Program-made: the position numbers and the translations under genes | Notes under the pieces: generated by a model | Told to the model about the DNA's origin: nothing | What the model saw: only the letters and a program-made list of their open reading frames with translations | Database searches by the model: none | Shown here: positions 22,893-31,205 of the stretch, in pieces | Layout: each line of letters opens with the position of its first letter | How positions within the stretch are numbered: the first letter of the stretch is position 1 | NCBI GenBank assembly: GCA_946527885.1 | Contig: CAMMYO010000004.1 | Location: 1-41,250, forward strand | From: an uncultured Candidatus Saccharibacteria bacterium | Lineage (GTDB): Bacteria > Patescibacteriota > Saccharimonadia > Saccharimonadales > Saccharimonadaceae | DNA length: 41,250 nt | Direction: 5' to 3'

Positions 22893-24859
22893 GCCTTAAC
22901 AATCTCCATCGCAAAGCCGCCGCCTGGCGCCATATAAATCTCGACACGATCACCACGACGAAAAATCTTCTCCTCGATCACATAAGCCAATTGATTGTCG
23001 CGATAATGCGCATCTTCCGCATCGCGATATACTTTCGCACGATAGTTTACGCCTTCTTCCAAGAAATCGAGATACAACTCAACGCGGCGCCCCTCTTCAT
23101 TCGTCACGCCGCCAATATACCAATTTGGCGATTTCCATGCCTGGCGCGCAACTACATAACTCTTGCCAATCTCGCCAAACAGCGGCACCGTCTTTTCCCA
23201 AGACAAAGGCACATTCTTAATAAATTCAAACAAATCCGGATAATTCTCCTTATAGAAGCGCGGGCGATCCGCCGCCATCTGCATCGAAGAATAAATCGTC
23301 ACATAATACGCAACCTGGCGCGCAATCGTCGTAGCAATACGCTTCGTATAATTGCAAACATCAAAGATACCGCTCGTATAATCCATACCGCCAGCCAACA
23401 AACGCGTATACGGCAAGAAGCAAGCATGCGACGGCACCAAAGCACCACCTTCATATTCCTGACCGCGAGCACCTTCGCGCGTCATCAAATTCGGCCAAGT
23501 ACGCTCAATGCCTGTACTCTTAATCGGCTCGTGCACATCCAGCATAATATGATATTTCGCCGCCAACTCGAGCGCGCGCTGATAATGCAAAACACCCAAC
23601 TGCGAATGATGGAACTCGCGGTTACCATTAATAACCATGCGCGAACCAGCGTAACCGGACTTAATATAATGCACGCCATAGGATTGCAAATATTTATATG
23701 CATCTTCCATCTGCGAAACATAATTATCCACAAAACCAACCGTCTCATGGTGACCAATCAATTCAACACCATTTTCGCGGCAATAATCCGTGACTTCTTT
23801 AATATCGAAATCCGGCGTCGATACCATAAACTTATTGTTTACGCCATTCTGAAGCCAATCGCCTTCCCAACCGTCATTCCAGCCTTCAATCAAAAGACCG
23901 CGCAAACCGAGATCGCGACAATAATCGATATATTCCTTCGCGTGCTCGGTAGTCGCGCCATGACGATCACCAGGCGCCCAAGTCCATTCGCCGACAAACA
24001 TTGCCCACCAAATACCAAGGAATTTAATCGGTTTCACCCAGCTAAAGTCACCGCGCGGCGGCTCGTTCAAATTCAACATCATGCGGCTTGTCGTCAAATC
24101 AAGCGCGTCATTCTCAATAATCATCATGCGCCACGGCGTCGAGAAAGGCAGGGAAACATGCGCCCGCGTACCATCCGACAATGGCGTAATATCAGTCGAC
24201 AAAGCCACACGCTTATTCAACTTTACGGTCATCGAGCCATAGTTATAAAGCGCCGCCTCGTGCACCGCTACGTAGTGGCCAGCCGTCGTCAAAATCGTCA
24301 GCGGCGTATGTACTGATTCACGCAATTCATGCACGCGATGCTCATGATAATCATATTCGTAACGATCTGGCTGATAGGCAGGAATACTCCAAGAGCGCGA
24401 ATTTGTATCAAATGAAAACTCGGTCAACTCGTCCGTAATCGTAATTTTTTCCATCTCTGGCTGTGCCGGAATCTCGTAGCGGAACGCAACACCATCATCA
24501 TAGGCACGAAAGCGCAAAGTCAACAAGCGCGCCGGCTTTACTACCTCTTCGAGATAAATCGTCGTCTCATTGTAATTATTCCGAATAACACGCTCTTCGC
24601 CCCAATATGCTTCCCAAGTATTATCTACATGGCGATTATAAGCGCGAACCACGCACAAACCTTCACCAAGCGGCGCCAAATCCTGCAACTCGATGCCTAA
24701 CTTCGAGCGGCGAACAACAACTTTCTCGTCTTTACTGACGGCATAAAAAATCCGCCCATGATCCAAAATAAAAGATAAGGTTATACGGCCATTCGGCGAC
24801 TTGACTTCATAAATGGCATCCGTTTTTTGCTTTTTAAAAAGCCCACCCCAAAAACTCAC
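22889..24859 (-). CDS. Glycoside hydrolase family 97 (SusB-like alpha-glycosidase)
   Basis: GH97 enzymes cleave alpha-glucosides or alpha-galactosides. The 656-residue length is typical. Family marks are DVHEPIKSTGIERTWPNLM, TREGARGQEYE with catalytic glutamates, HHETVGF, and LPYTRLLAGGMDYTSG. At the site that separates mechanisms, IKSGYAGS has glycine like the inverting SusB type rather than the aspartate of retaining members; this is from memory of the family. No signal peptide is seen, so it would work inside the cell. I start at GTG 24859, 8 bases after AAAAGGG; the frame is open to 24895, but a TACAAT box lies there. Confidence 0.9.
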   Translation of the reverse strand: MSFWGGLFKKQKTDAIYEVKSPNGRITLSFILDHGRIFYAVSKDEKVVVRRSKLGIELQDLAPLGEGLCVVRAYNRHVDNTWEAYWGEERVIRNNYNETTIYLEEVVKPARLLTLRFRAYDDGVAFRYEIPAQPEMEKITITDELTEFSFDTNSRSWSIPAYQPDRYEYDYHEHRVHELRESVHTPLTILTTAGHYVAVHEAALYNYGSMTVKLNKRVALSTDITPLSDGTRAHVSLPFSTPWRMMIIENDALDLTTSRMMLNLNEPPRGDFSWVKPIKFLGIWWAMFVGEWTWAPGDRHGATTEHAKEYIDYCRDLGLRGLLIEGWNDGWEGDWLQNGVNNKFMVSTPDFDIKEVTDYCRENGVELIGHHETVGFVDNYVSQMEDAYKYLQSYGVHYIKSGYAGSRMVINGNREFHHSQLGVLHYQRALELAAKYHIMLDVHEPIKSTGIERTWPNLMTREGARGQEYEGGALVPSHACFLPYTRLLAGGMDYTSGIFDVCNYTKRIATTIARQVAYYVTIYSSMQMAADRPRFYKENYPDLFEFIKNVPLSWEKTVPLFGEIGKSYVVARQAWKSPNWYIGGVTNEEGRRVELYLDFLEEGVNYRAKVYRDAEDAHYRDNQLAYVIEEKIFRRGDRVEIYMAPGGGFAMEIVKA

Positions 24860-24915
24860 AATATATACCCTTTTACCATAAGAATATTGTAACACGCCGT
24901 GATATAATACTGCTA

Positions 24916-25827
24916 ATGTTTTGGCTCATATTATGTATCGTCGTTGCAGTCGCCTATGCCATTAGCGCAATCCTAGACAATTATCTCATCGACGTATTCT
25001 ACAAAAACAAACACGCCGAAGCGATCAAGGCCATTAACGCGCCATTCTATATCGTGCTTGGCTTGGTCGTGATTGCTATTTTTGGATCAAAAATTGATTC
25101 GCCAAATTCGGCTATCATCGCCGCTATTTCAGGCGTCGTTGTGTCACTCGCCAGCATCCCATACATTCGCGCGCTAAAAACCGAAGAGGCTACCACTACC
25201 GCCATCTTTTACCAAATGCAGCCAATCATCTTTCTGCTAATCGACATCACCTTGTTGCAAAAAACACTCTCAGGCAACGATTTGCTCGGTTTCATCGTCA
25301 CACTTTCTGCGCCGATCGTCGTGATTCTTTCGGCGCGCAGCAAAAAAGGGCGCAAAGTCGAGCTATCATCAGCATTACTACTAATCGCATACAATGTCCT
25401 AGCCGTGGCAGCCACATCGACCTATGCCTATCTCGGCAAATCAAACGACACTTTCTCGATCTATGGTTTCTACATTCTCGGCCGAGGTCTTAGCGACTTA
25501 TGTCTTACGCGTGTTATTCCAAGCTGGCGCAAACGCGACAAATTTGTTCGCAAATATTACGGCATGCGCCTAATCCTAATCGAGGGCGCCAACCTACTCA
25601 TTTACAGCGCCGCCGATTTTACTTTGCGCTACGTCTATACGGTTGCACCAACATCACTATCATCAGTCGTTACAAATGCCGCGGAATTAATCTTTACCTT
25701 CCTGCTCGGTATCATCCTGACCATTTTCTGGCCGAAACTCGGCCGCGAAAAGCTCAACCGCCGCAGCATCATCGCGCACGGGATCGCCGTCATATTGGCA
25801 GTTATTGGCATAATTGTCTTAAATTAA
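24916..25827 (+). CDS. EamA-like (DMT superfamily) transporter
   Basis: The 303-residue protein has about ten hydrophobic segments in two halves of five, as in drug/metabolite transporters of the EamA family. Segments such as LASIPYIRALKTEEATTTAI and YQMQPIIFLLIDITLL resemble the ends of the first repeat, and TSLSSVVTNAAELIFTFLLG the second. The substrate is unknown. The ATG is 7 bases after TGATATAAT, so leaderless. It is divergent from the GH97 gene and followed by another membrane protein 14 bases downstream. Confidence 0.8.
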   Translation: MFWLILCIVVAVAYAISAILDNYLIDVFYKNKHAEAIKAINAPFYIVLGLVVIAIFGSKIDSPNSAIIAAISGVVVSLASIPYIRALKTEEATTTAIFYQMQPIIFLLIDITLLQKTLSGNDLLGFIVTLSAPIVVILSARSKKGRKVELSSALLLIAYNVLAVAATSTYAYLGKSNDTFSIYGFYILGRGLSDLCLTRVIPSWRKRDKFVRKYYGMRLILIEGANLLIYSAADFTLRYVYTVAPTSLSSVVTNAAELIFTFLLGIILTIFWPKLGREKLNRRSIIAHGIAVILAVIGIIVLN

Positions 25828-25841
25828 TGTAAAATAAAATT

Positions 25842-26366
25842 ATGAACAATCTAGAACCACTCATTGGCGCATTGCTCGTAGCGGCGGTCCTTTTCTTCGG
25901 CTACCGTATCAAGCGCATCGCGCTAGCAATACTAGCATTTGTCATTGGCTATTCGATTGCCGGACAGTACCTTACGCAATATGTAGAGGGCGCATTCTTG
26001 CAAACACTATTGCCGCTCGCAATCGGTCTCTTGCTCGCACTTCTGAGCGCAAGCATTGAGAATCTAGCCATCTTTGCAGTCGGCGCTTTCACCGGCTATG
26101 GCGTAGCGGGAGCCTACCTAGATCAAAATACCTGGGCCGGCATCGGTATTAGCATCGCAATCGCGGTCATCATTGGCACGATCTGCGTCGCAATCAAAAA
26201 GCCAGCCATCATTGTCCTTACTGCCGTCGCATCAGCACACGTCATCGCGACCGCTATCATTACGATGGCTTCGCTCGACACGCATCCATACTACTTAATC
26301 ATCGTAGCCGTACTAGCAACCATCGGTGCGCTCTTCCAGTTCAAAAACACTAAAGGCCTAGCCTAA
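25842..26366 (+). CDS. Small multi-pass membrane protein (DUF4203/TMEM198-like)
   Basis: The 174-residue protein consists almost entirely of seven hydrophobic segments rich in Ala, Gly and Ile, with small-residue patterns such as GAFTGYGVAGAYL. This resembles DUF4203/TMEM198-type membrane proteins, but the resemblance is general. The ATG is six bases after a TGTAAAAT box that overlaps the previous stop. It is probably expressed with the transporter upstream and ends at a strong terminator. Confidence 0.7.
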   Translation: MNNLEPLIGALLVAAVLFFGYRIKRIALAILAFVIGYSIAGQYLTQYVEGAFLQTLLPLAIGLLLALLSASIENLAIFAVGAFTGYGVAGAYLDQNTWAGIGISIAIAVIIGTICVAIKKPAIIVLTAVASAHVIATAIITMASLDTHPYYLIIVAVLATIGALFQFKNTKGLA

Positions 26367-26387
26367 AGCATTACTCAAAATACCGTC

Positions 26388-26413
26388 ACCGCCAGCGCGC
26401 CTGGCGGTATTTT
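26388..26413 (+). terminator. Terminator after the 25842 gene
   Basis: ACCGCCAG-CGCGC-CTGGCGGT followed by ATTTTC. Confidence 0.85.
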
Positions 26414-26429
26414 CATCTCATTTCTCAAA

Positions 26430-26585
26430 CGTATGTAGTTTGTCAAACAAAAATTGACGTTTTGTCTATTTTGGAAAATATGTCACAATAGTCCACAGAG
26501 CCACATCGCAATATCTCAACGTCACGCTACAACACATTCTCACAGAAAGGAAAATCGTCAATTTTATCACGACATTCTGCATAAG
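26430..26585. mobile_element. MITE-like element 2 (156 bp)
   Basis: The left end (26430-26470) and reversed right end (26585-26545) share TATG, AG, TGTC and AAAATTGACG with the ends of element 1, in the same order and spacing. The two ends agree at roughly two thirds of 41 positions. The 74 bases between the ends contain no coding capacity. Like element 1 it lies between genes and has TA at both ends of the TGTA...TGCA core. It is an internally deleted relative of element 1, or a separate member of the same family. Confidence 0.72.
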
Positions 26586-26632
26586 CCGCGGAAAAGCGGC
26601 ACAAAAATAAGCCGCAATGACGGCTTATTTAT

Positions 26633-27700
26633 CTATTTCGCTTTCAAGACTCCGTCGAAAGTACCCTTAATCAGCTCAAGCGCCAGCTGCTTCGACTCGT
26701 CGTCGACTTCTTTGCCGAACTTATTAATCGCGCGCAGCAAAATCCGTGGATTCTTTAGTTGATAAGTCTCAAGCAAACCAGATTTGCGCAAAGTACCAAA
26801 AATCGCATCACAAACCTTTTTGCGTTCCTTGTCATCATGCGTATCGAGCCAATTCAAAACCGATTTCTCCAAAGCCACGCTACGCGGCGACAAGGCACCA
26901 CGACGCAACTTACTATCGATAATTTCCCAAGAAGAAATCTCGTGGCTAATCGGCGCCGACTTCATTGACTTCACGACCTTATATTTATCGTGCCGTAAAA
27001 GCATACCAACCACCGAGCTATCCGGCACGATATGCACATACTTATCCTTAATACTGCGATAACGAGCCGATTCGAACTCTTTGCGACGCAAGCCCGGACC
27101 ATCATTATTGTAAATACGTAAGATTTTGCGTTTCTTCCAATAGCTCATGAACATCGACGATACAAGCGCAAGATTGCCGCCTTTAGAATGACCGCCAACA
27201 ATCACGTCTGGACCAATCGTCTTGATATTTCGATTCAAAAACTCTACCGCCTCAACTTGCGCCGGCACTGGGAACATGTAAGACAAATCCGCATCTTCCT
27301 TCCAGCCTACAATCAACTGATCGGTACCTTCGAAGGAAACGTAAATCAAATCTGGTAGCAATTCAAACACGACCGCACCAAATTGCATCTCGGAATTCAC
27401 ATTATAATCATAGTCAAGAATTCGCAAATTCGCATAACGCGGCTTATCGATCAACTTTTTTAGTAATTTATGCGCATCATACATGCCCAATCCGTAATAT
27501 TTGCGCATTTCCGCATCGTTATGTGTCTCCAGATATTCGCGCCCAACTTCAGCCAGAGTACAAATCTTGCGATCGACCTTAGTGTCGCGCAAATCAACAT
27601 AAGCGAGCGCAGAGAAGATGAGATTATCCACCTCATTAAAACGCTTTTGACGAAAAGTCAAATCACCATATTTCTCCACATAATCAAAAACGTTTGCCAT
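26633..27700 (-). CDS. DUF2974 (Mbeg1-like) alpha/beta-hydrolase
   Basis: The 355-residue protein shows an alpha/beta-hydrolase core: YVSFEGTDQLIVGWKEDADL near 123 is like class 3 lipases, and GGHSKGGNLALVSS near 171 holds the nucleophile serine. IYNNDGPGL near 198 is typical of the DUF2974 group. The substrate is unknown; a lipid or peptide ester is possible. No signal peptide is present. I use ATG 27700 because a TATACT box lies 9 bases before it. It is 24 bases downstream of rlmH on the same strand. Confidence 0.85.
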   Translation of the reverse strand: MANVFDYVEKYGDLTFRQKRFNEVDNLIFSALAYVDLRDTKVDRKICTLAEVGREYLETHNDAEMRKYYGLGMYDAHKLLKKLIDKPRYANLRILDYDYNVNSEMQFGAVVFELLPDLIYVSFEGTDQLIVGWKEDADLSYMFPVPAQVEAVEFLNRNIKTIGPDVIVGGHSKGGNLALVSSMFMSYWKKRKILRIYNNDGPGLRRKEFESARYRSIKDKYVHIVPDSSVVGMLLRHDKYKVVKSMKSAPISHEISSWEIIDSKLRRGALSPRSVALEKSVLNWLDTHDDKERKKVCDAIFGTLRKSGLLETYQLKNPRILLRAINKFGKEVDDESKQLALELIKGTFDGVLKAK

Positions 27701-27724
27701 CTTGGAATAAGTATAGCACACTGC

Positions 27725-28153
27725 TTATGCGTGGTGATAAGGATGACCGGCGCAAATCTCCTGCGCCCGATAAATCTGTTCCGCCAAAATCAAACGACAA
27801 ATCTGGTGCGGAAAAACCAATTTCGACAAACTCCAAATCACATTCGCGCGCGCTTGCATCTCGGGCGAAAAATGCCCAAATGCACCACCCAAAACCAGCA
27901 CGACTTCACGCCCGGATTCTAGCGGCTCCCGCAAAGTCTCCGCCAGAGCAGGGGAATCCAAAATCTTGCCACGCTCATCGAGCAAAACCACAAATACTTC
28001 GCGCGGCAGTTTCAGAACTTTTTCGTCCAACTTTCCCTCATCAACAAACTGCCATTCAATCACAAATGGCTTCCGCAAGCGCTTTTCATACTCCGCGCAA
28101 GCCTCAGCCAACCAGCCATTATGCTTCTTTCCGCCAGCCAAAATCTTAATCAT
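27725..28153 (-). CDS. rlmH: 23S rRNA (pseudouridine1915-N3)-methyltransferase RlmH
   Basis: RlmH methylates pseudouridine 1915 in helix 69 of 23S rRNA. The 142-residue length fits a SPOUT-family enzyme. Marks are VVLLDERGKILDSPALAETL near 69, VLGGAFGHFSPEMQARAN near 92 with the SAM-binding glycine-rich knot, WSLSKLVFPHQICRLILAEQ near 112, and the ending GHPYHHA. ATG 28153 is six bases after TGGTATAAT, giving a leaderless mRNA. Its promoter is back to back with that of the 28265 gene. Confidence 0.96.
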   Translation of the reverse strand: MIKILAGGKKHNGWLAEACAEYEKRLRKPFVIEWQFVDEGKLDEKVLKLPREVFVVLLDERGKILDSPALAETLREPLESGREVVLVLGGAFGHFSPEMQARANVIWSLSKLVFPHQICRLILAEQIYRAQEICAGHPYHHA

Positions 28154-28175
28154 ATCTACATTATACCACGCATTA

Positions 28176-28230
28176 TTGACCACAAACGAGTTTCATTATA
28201 TAATATGCAAGTTAGCGTATCACAGGATAC
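28176..28230 (+). promoter_or_regulatory. Promoter and 5' hairpin of the 28265 gene
   Basis: TTGACC (28176-28181), 17 bases, TATAAT (28199-28204). The transcript starts near 28211 and soon forms GTATC-ACAG-GATAC (28217-28230). CCGCCCTTTAG follows, as in the 8477 leader. Confidence 0.75.
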
Positions 28231-28264
28231 ACCGCCCTTTAGACAACTTGAAAGGATGAATAGT

Positions 28265-28690
28265 ATGAAAAACTACCTTAAATCGAGCAAGGCAGAACAT
28301 CAAGGCAAGCACGAATGTATGGCCTACTATCCGTGGGTCCTTGTCGGCTGGATTGTCAATCCCAATTATGAAGGCAACGCACATATGCGCTACATGGACC
28401 CGAAGCTCGAAACGCTCGCAAGAAAACTCTGGGATACGGCAAAAGACAGAGAGAAAAATCTGATCGCGGCGTATATTGAGGATGAATTCGAATACTCCGA
28501 AGACAAATGCGCACCGGTCGGCAAAGAAACCATGGATCTGATCAAAGAATACTTCAGCAAAAAATTCGACTCCGAACACGTGCCGAAGGAAATCAGAGAG
28601 TTCGCGCAGATTGTCGCAAAATGGAAAAGAGCGCTCTACACAGAATTCGGAGACGCTCTCCGCTATTGCATTTCGTATTCAAACGGGTAA
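28265..28690 (+). CDS. Hypothetical small orphan protein
   Basis: The 141-residue protein is not recognised. The N-terminus has an aromatic patch (YYPWVLVGWIVNPNY, residues 20-35); the rest is charged and probably helical. No signal peptide or clear membrane segment is present. ATG 28265 lies 9 bases after GAAAGG; another ATG at 28256 abuts the ribosome site and is less likely. It has its own strong promoter, 5' hairpin and terminator, like the other orphans. Confidence 0.75.
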   Translation: MKNYLKSSKAEHQGKHECMAYYPWVLVGWIVNPNYEGNAHMRYMDPKLETLARKLWDTAKDREKNLIAAYIEDEFEYSEDKCAPVGKETMDLIKEYFSKKFDSEHVPKEIREFAQIVAKWKRALYTEFGDALRYCISYSNG

Positions 28691-28700
28691 TCCTTTCACC

Positions 28701-28723
28701 GAGCCTCTCCGGAGGCTCTTTTT
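28701..28723 (+). terminator. Terminator of the 28265 gene
   Basis: GAGCCTC-TCCG-GAGGCTC followed by TTTTTG. Confidence 0.92.
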
Positions 28724-28744
28724 GTGCTCAGAACACGCTCAAGA

Positions 28745-28801
28745 TTGACTTTTTTCGCATTTTGTGCTATAATTATATGGTTAGCCAGTGCCGCAAGGCA
28801 C
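28745..28801 (+). promoter_or_regulatory. Consensus promoter and 5' hairpin of the 28832 gene
   Basis: TTGACT (28745-28750), 17 bases, TATAAT (28768-28773) with extended TGC. The leader carries GTGCC-GCAA-GGCAC (28788-28801), then CGTACCTTACAAGGAGG, in which CCTT and AAGG are complementary. Confidence 0.82.
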
Positions 28802-28831
28802 AATCTCGTACCTTACAAGGAGGGTATTATA

Positions 28832-29785
28832 ATGGAAAGATACGAACTCGCCGCAATGGCACTGCTGAGCTCAGAGAAGCCTGTCCCGCTCAACTCCGCA
28901 CAGATCAAGTATCTGCGCGAGAAGCTCGACGCACTCCCGGCCAGCAGTAAGGCACTGATCTGCGACACCTTCAAGCACTATAGAGGCGTTGACAACGTTG
29001 AAGGCATCATCCGGGTCACACCGGGCCTGAGCAAGGCAATCGAAGAGCTCCGCGCTATTACCAGTCTCGACGTCATGTCGCTCGGCCTGAAGACTAATGA
29101 CCAGGTCACCAGAATGGTCATCGATTTGCTCGAGCGCCAGCCCAAACAGCTGGAAAATCAGCCGGAAGATCAGGAGACTGCAGCCGAAGACACACCCAAG
29201 GAAAGAAACGAAGGCGAATTGCTCGCCATCAAGGACTTCTGGCATCTCACAGAACGCGAAGTTCGCGATCATGCATTCATCAAGGACCAGTGCGAAAAAG
29301 TCATCGAATCCGTACATGCGCCGAATTATGTCGACTTCATGGTCGAACTCGTACAAGCGTTCAAGGAAATGGCTCCGGAAATCTACAAGCGCTTCGACTT
29401 CCGTTTTGACGGATTCGTCGAGCTTTTGCAGAAGTATCAGCACATGACGACAATCGAACCGCGCGTCATCGCATATTTCTGCGACAAGGCAATCTACGAA
29501 GCGAAGTATCCGGAGCGCATGATGGACTTCACTACATACTTCCTTGGCGAAGACAGCGAAGCGAAGACTCTGAGCACGACCAACAGACTCGGAAACTCAG
29601 GAATCTACACCATCGACGATCTGCTGATGAAGTATATCTGGGGCTTCGATTTCAAGCGCCATTGCCACAGATTTGGCGCAGGCGCTATGACAGAATTGCA
29701 CCGATTCTTCGACTACTACATCGGCGAGATGACTCTCGATGAACTGAAAGTCAAGTTCCCGGTCGACTACGACAGCGAAAACTGA
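28832..29785 (+). CDS. Orphan protein with C-terminal RNA polymerase alpha-CTD-like module
   Basis: The 317-residue acidic protein has an N-terminal KPVPLNSAQIKYLREKLDAL motif (residues 16-35), a Gln/Glu-rich linker near 115-135 and a helical middle. The end (about residues 255-300) reads RLGNSGIYTIDDLL then GAGAMTELHRFFDYY, closely like the alpha-CTD pattern RLxNxGIxTVxDL ... GxKSLxEI, a helix-hairpin-helix fold that binds DNA or regulators. The 31206 protein shares both ends. ATG follows AAGGAGGG by 8 bases. Codon choice leans to AAG, CTG and GAC unlike the neighbours. Function is inferred only as possible DNA or protein binding. Confidence 0.78.
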   Translation: MERYELAAMALLSSEKPVPLNSAQIKYLREKLDALPASSKALICDTFKHYRGVDNVEGIIRVTPGLSKAIEELRAITSLDVMSLGLKTNDQVTRMVIDLLERQPKQLENQPEDQETAAEDTPKERNEGELLAIKDFWHLTEREVRDHAFIKDQCEKVIESVHAPNYVDFMVELVQAFKEMAPEIYKRFDFRFDGFVELLQKYQHMTTIEPRVIAYFCDKAIYEAKYPERMMDFTTYFLGEDSEAKTLSTTNRLGNSGIYTIDDLLMKYIWGFDFKRHCHRFGAGAMTELHRFFDYYIGEMTLDELKVKFPVDYDSEN

Positions 29786-29800
29786 TACCCGCCAAAACCA

Positions 29801-29826
29801 GGGCTCCCGCAAGGGGGCCTTTTTCT
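29801..29826 (+). terminator. Terminator of the 28832 gene
   Basis: GGGCTCCC-GCAA-GGGGGCCT, with U-G pairs, followed by TTTTTC. Confidence 0.88.
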
Positions 29827-29846
29827 TGCAATGCTATAATAAGCTT

Positions 29847-31106
29847 ATGAAGCTTGAAACTTTGAACGAAAGCCAAATCATCATTACGTTTATTGCGCTA
29901 GCCTTGCTGCTAATTTTTGCGCACATTTTCGGCAACCTGCTCGAAAAAATCAAAGGTCCGCGCGTAGTTGGCGAGATTCTCGGCGGCATGATTTTAGGCG
30001 GCAGCTGCCTATTTTTACTATTCCCAGATTTCGCTCAGCAAATCTTCTTTAACTATGAAGGCGAGGGCAAAGTTCTCAACATCTTCTACCAACTCGGCCT
30101 CATCTTCTTAATGCTGCTTTCCGGCTACAACACTGACATCAAAATCGACAAACGCAGCACTAAAAATATTGCGCTCATTTTTCTCGGCGCGACCGTCTTG
30201 CCTATGCTGTGCGCCGTTCCATTCGTAAAGTTATTTAGTCCATACTTCATTGGCGAAGTCAGCAACCAGCTTTCGTTCGGCTTCGTATTTTGCATCGGCG
30301 TCGCCATCACGTCTATTCCGGTCATTTCGAAAATCTTCTTCGATATGGGAATAATGAATACGAAATTCGCCAACACGATTCTGACCGTCGCCACCTTTCA
30401 AGATCTCTGTCTCTGGATTTTGCTAAATATCGCCACCGGCATCGCCGCGACTGGCGAAATAGATATTCCGCGCATGATCCTAATCTCAGCCATCACGCTC
30501 GGCCTATTTGCCGTAGTGGCAATTATCGCCAAAAAGCTGCCGAAAGAGCGCAAATCGGTCAAAACCCGCACGCTCTATACGGTCAGCTTTATTGCGCTAC
30601 TTTTGACTTGCGGCGCACTGTCAAAACTCGGTATTAATATCATGTATTCCGCATTCCTAGTCGGCTACGTCATTAAAGCCATGTTTGGCAAAACCGATCA
30701 TGTTAAACAAAAAATTGGCAACATCGAAGATTTTGCCTTTACCTTCTTCGTTCCAATCTATTTCGCGCTCGTTGGCATCCAACTCAATGTCATTCATGAT
30801 TTCTCGCTTGGCAGATTCTTGCTATTCTTTGCCGTTGCTTTCATTTTAGAATTTATTGACACCTGGGCAGCATTGCTATTTTCAAAAATCAAGAAACCGG
30901 CACGCGTCAATTTTGCAGTTACTATGAACGCTCGCGGCGGCCCTGGTATCGTACTAGCCACCGTGACCTATGCTGCTGGCATTATTAACCTCGAATTCTT
31001 TACCGTACTCATATTGACCACCATGATCTCGTCCATGATTGCGGGTTACTACTTACGCTACCAGCAGGGCAAGAACCCAAAGATTTTCGACCACTTCGAA
31101 GACTAG
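29847..31106 (+). CDS. CPA2-family cation:proton antiporter (Kef/NapA type)
   Basis: The 419-residue protein has about 12 membrane segments. GPRVVGEILGGMILGG near residue 29 is the characteristic start of CPA2 antiporters. GVAITSIPVISKIFFDMG near 151 and a helix with paired TVATFQDLC near 180 correspond to the ion-binding region, where an aspartate is expected. ARGGPGIVLATV near 360 also matches the family. It exchanges Na+ or K+ for protons at the membrane; which ion is uncertain. No RCK regulatory domain follows. ATG 29847 is six bases after TGCTATAAT, so leaderless. Confidence 0.9.
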   Translation: MKLETLNESQIIITFIALALLLIFAHIFGNLLEKIKGPRVVGEILGGMILGGSCLFLLFPDFAQQIFFNYEGEGKVLNIFYQLGLIFLMLLSGYNTDIKIDKRSTKNIALIFLGATVLPMLCAVPFVKLFSPYFIGEVSNQLSFGFVFCIGVAITSIPVISKIFFDMGIMNTKFANTILTVATFQDLCLWILLNIATGIAATGEIDIPRMILISAITLGLFAVVAIIAKKLPKERKSVKTRTLYTVSFIALLLTCGALSKLGINIMYSAFLVGYVIKAMFGKTDHVKQKIGNIEDFAFTFFVPIYFALVGIQLNVIHDFSLGRFLLFFAVAFILEFIDTWAALLFSKIKKPARVNFAVTMNARGGPGIVLATVTYAAGIINLEFFTVLILTTMISSMIAGYYLRYQQGKNPKIFDHFED

Positions 31107-31111
31107 CATCA

Positions 31112-31167
31112 TTGACTTTTTAGGCATTTTGTGATATAATATACATATTGGAGCGTCTTTTTGACGC
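31112..31167 (+). promoter_or_regulatory. Consensus promoter and 5' hairpin of the 31206 gene
   Basis: TTGACT (31112-31117), 17 bases, TATAAT (31135-31140) with extended TGA. The leader hairpin is GCGTC-TTTTT-GACGC (31153-31167), followed by GTATCTTACCAGGAGG. Confidence 0.82.
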
Positions 31168-31205
31168 ATAGGCCCAAAGTATCTTACCAGGAGGAATACG
31201 AAAAA

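Noticed and set aside
22847-24316. Open frame of 489 codons on the plus strand
   Set aside because: It is fully antisense to the GH97 gene, which has clear family motifs. The translated product is an Ile/Arg/His-rich composition typical of a complementary-frame shadow, and it has no ribosome site or family resemblance.
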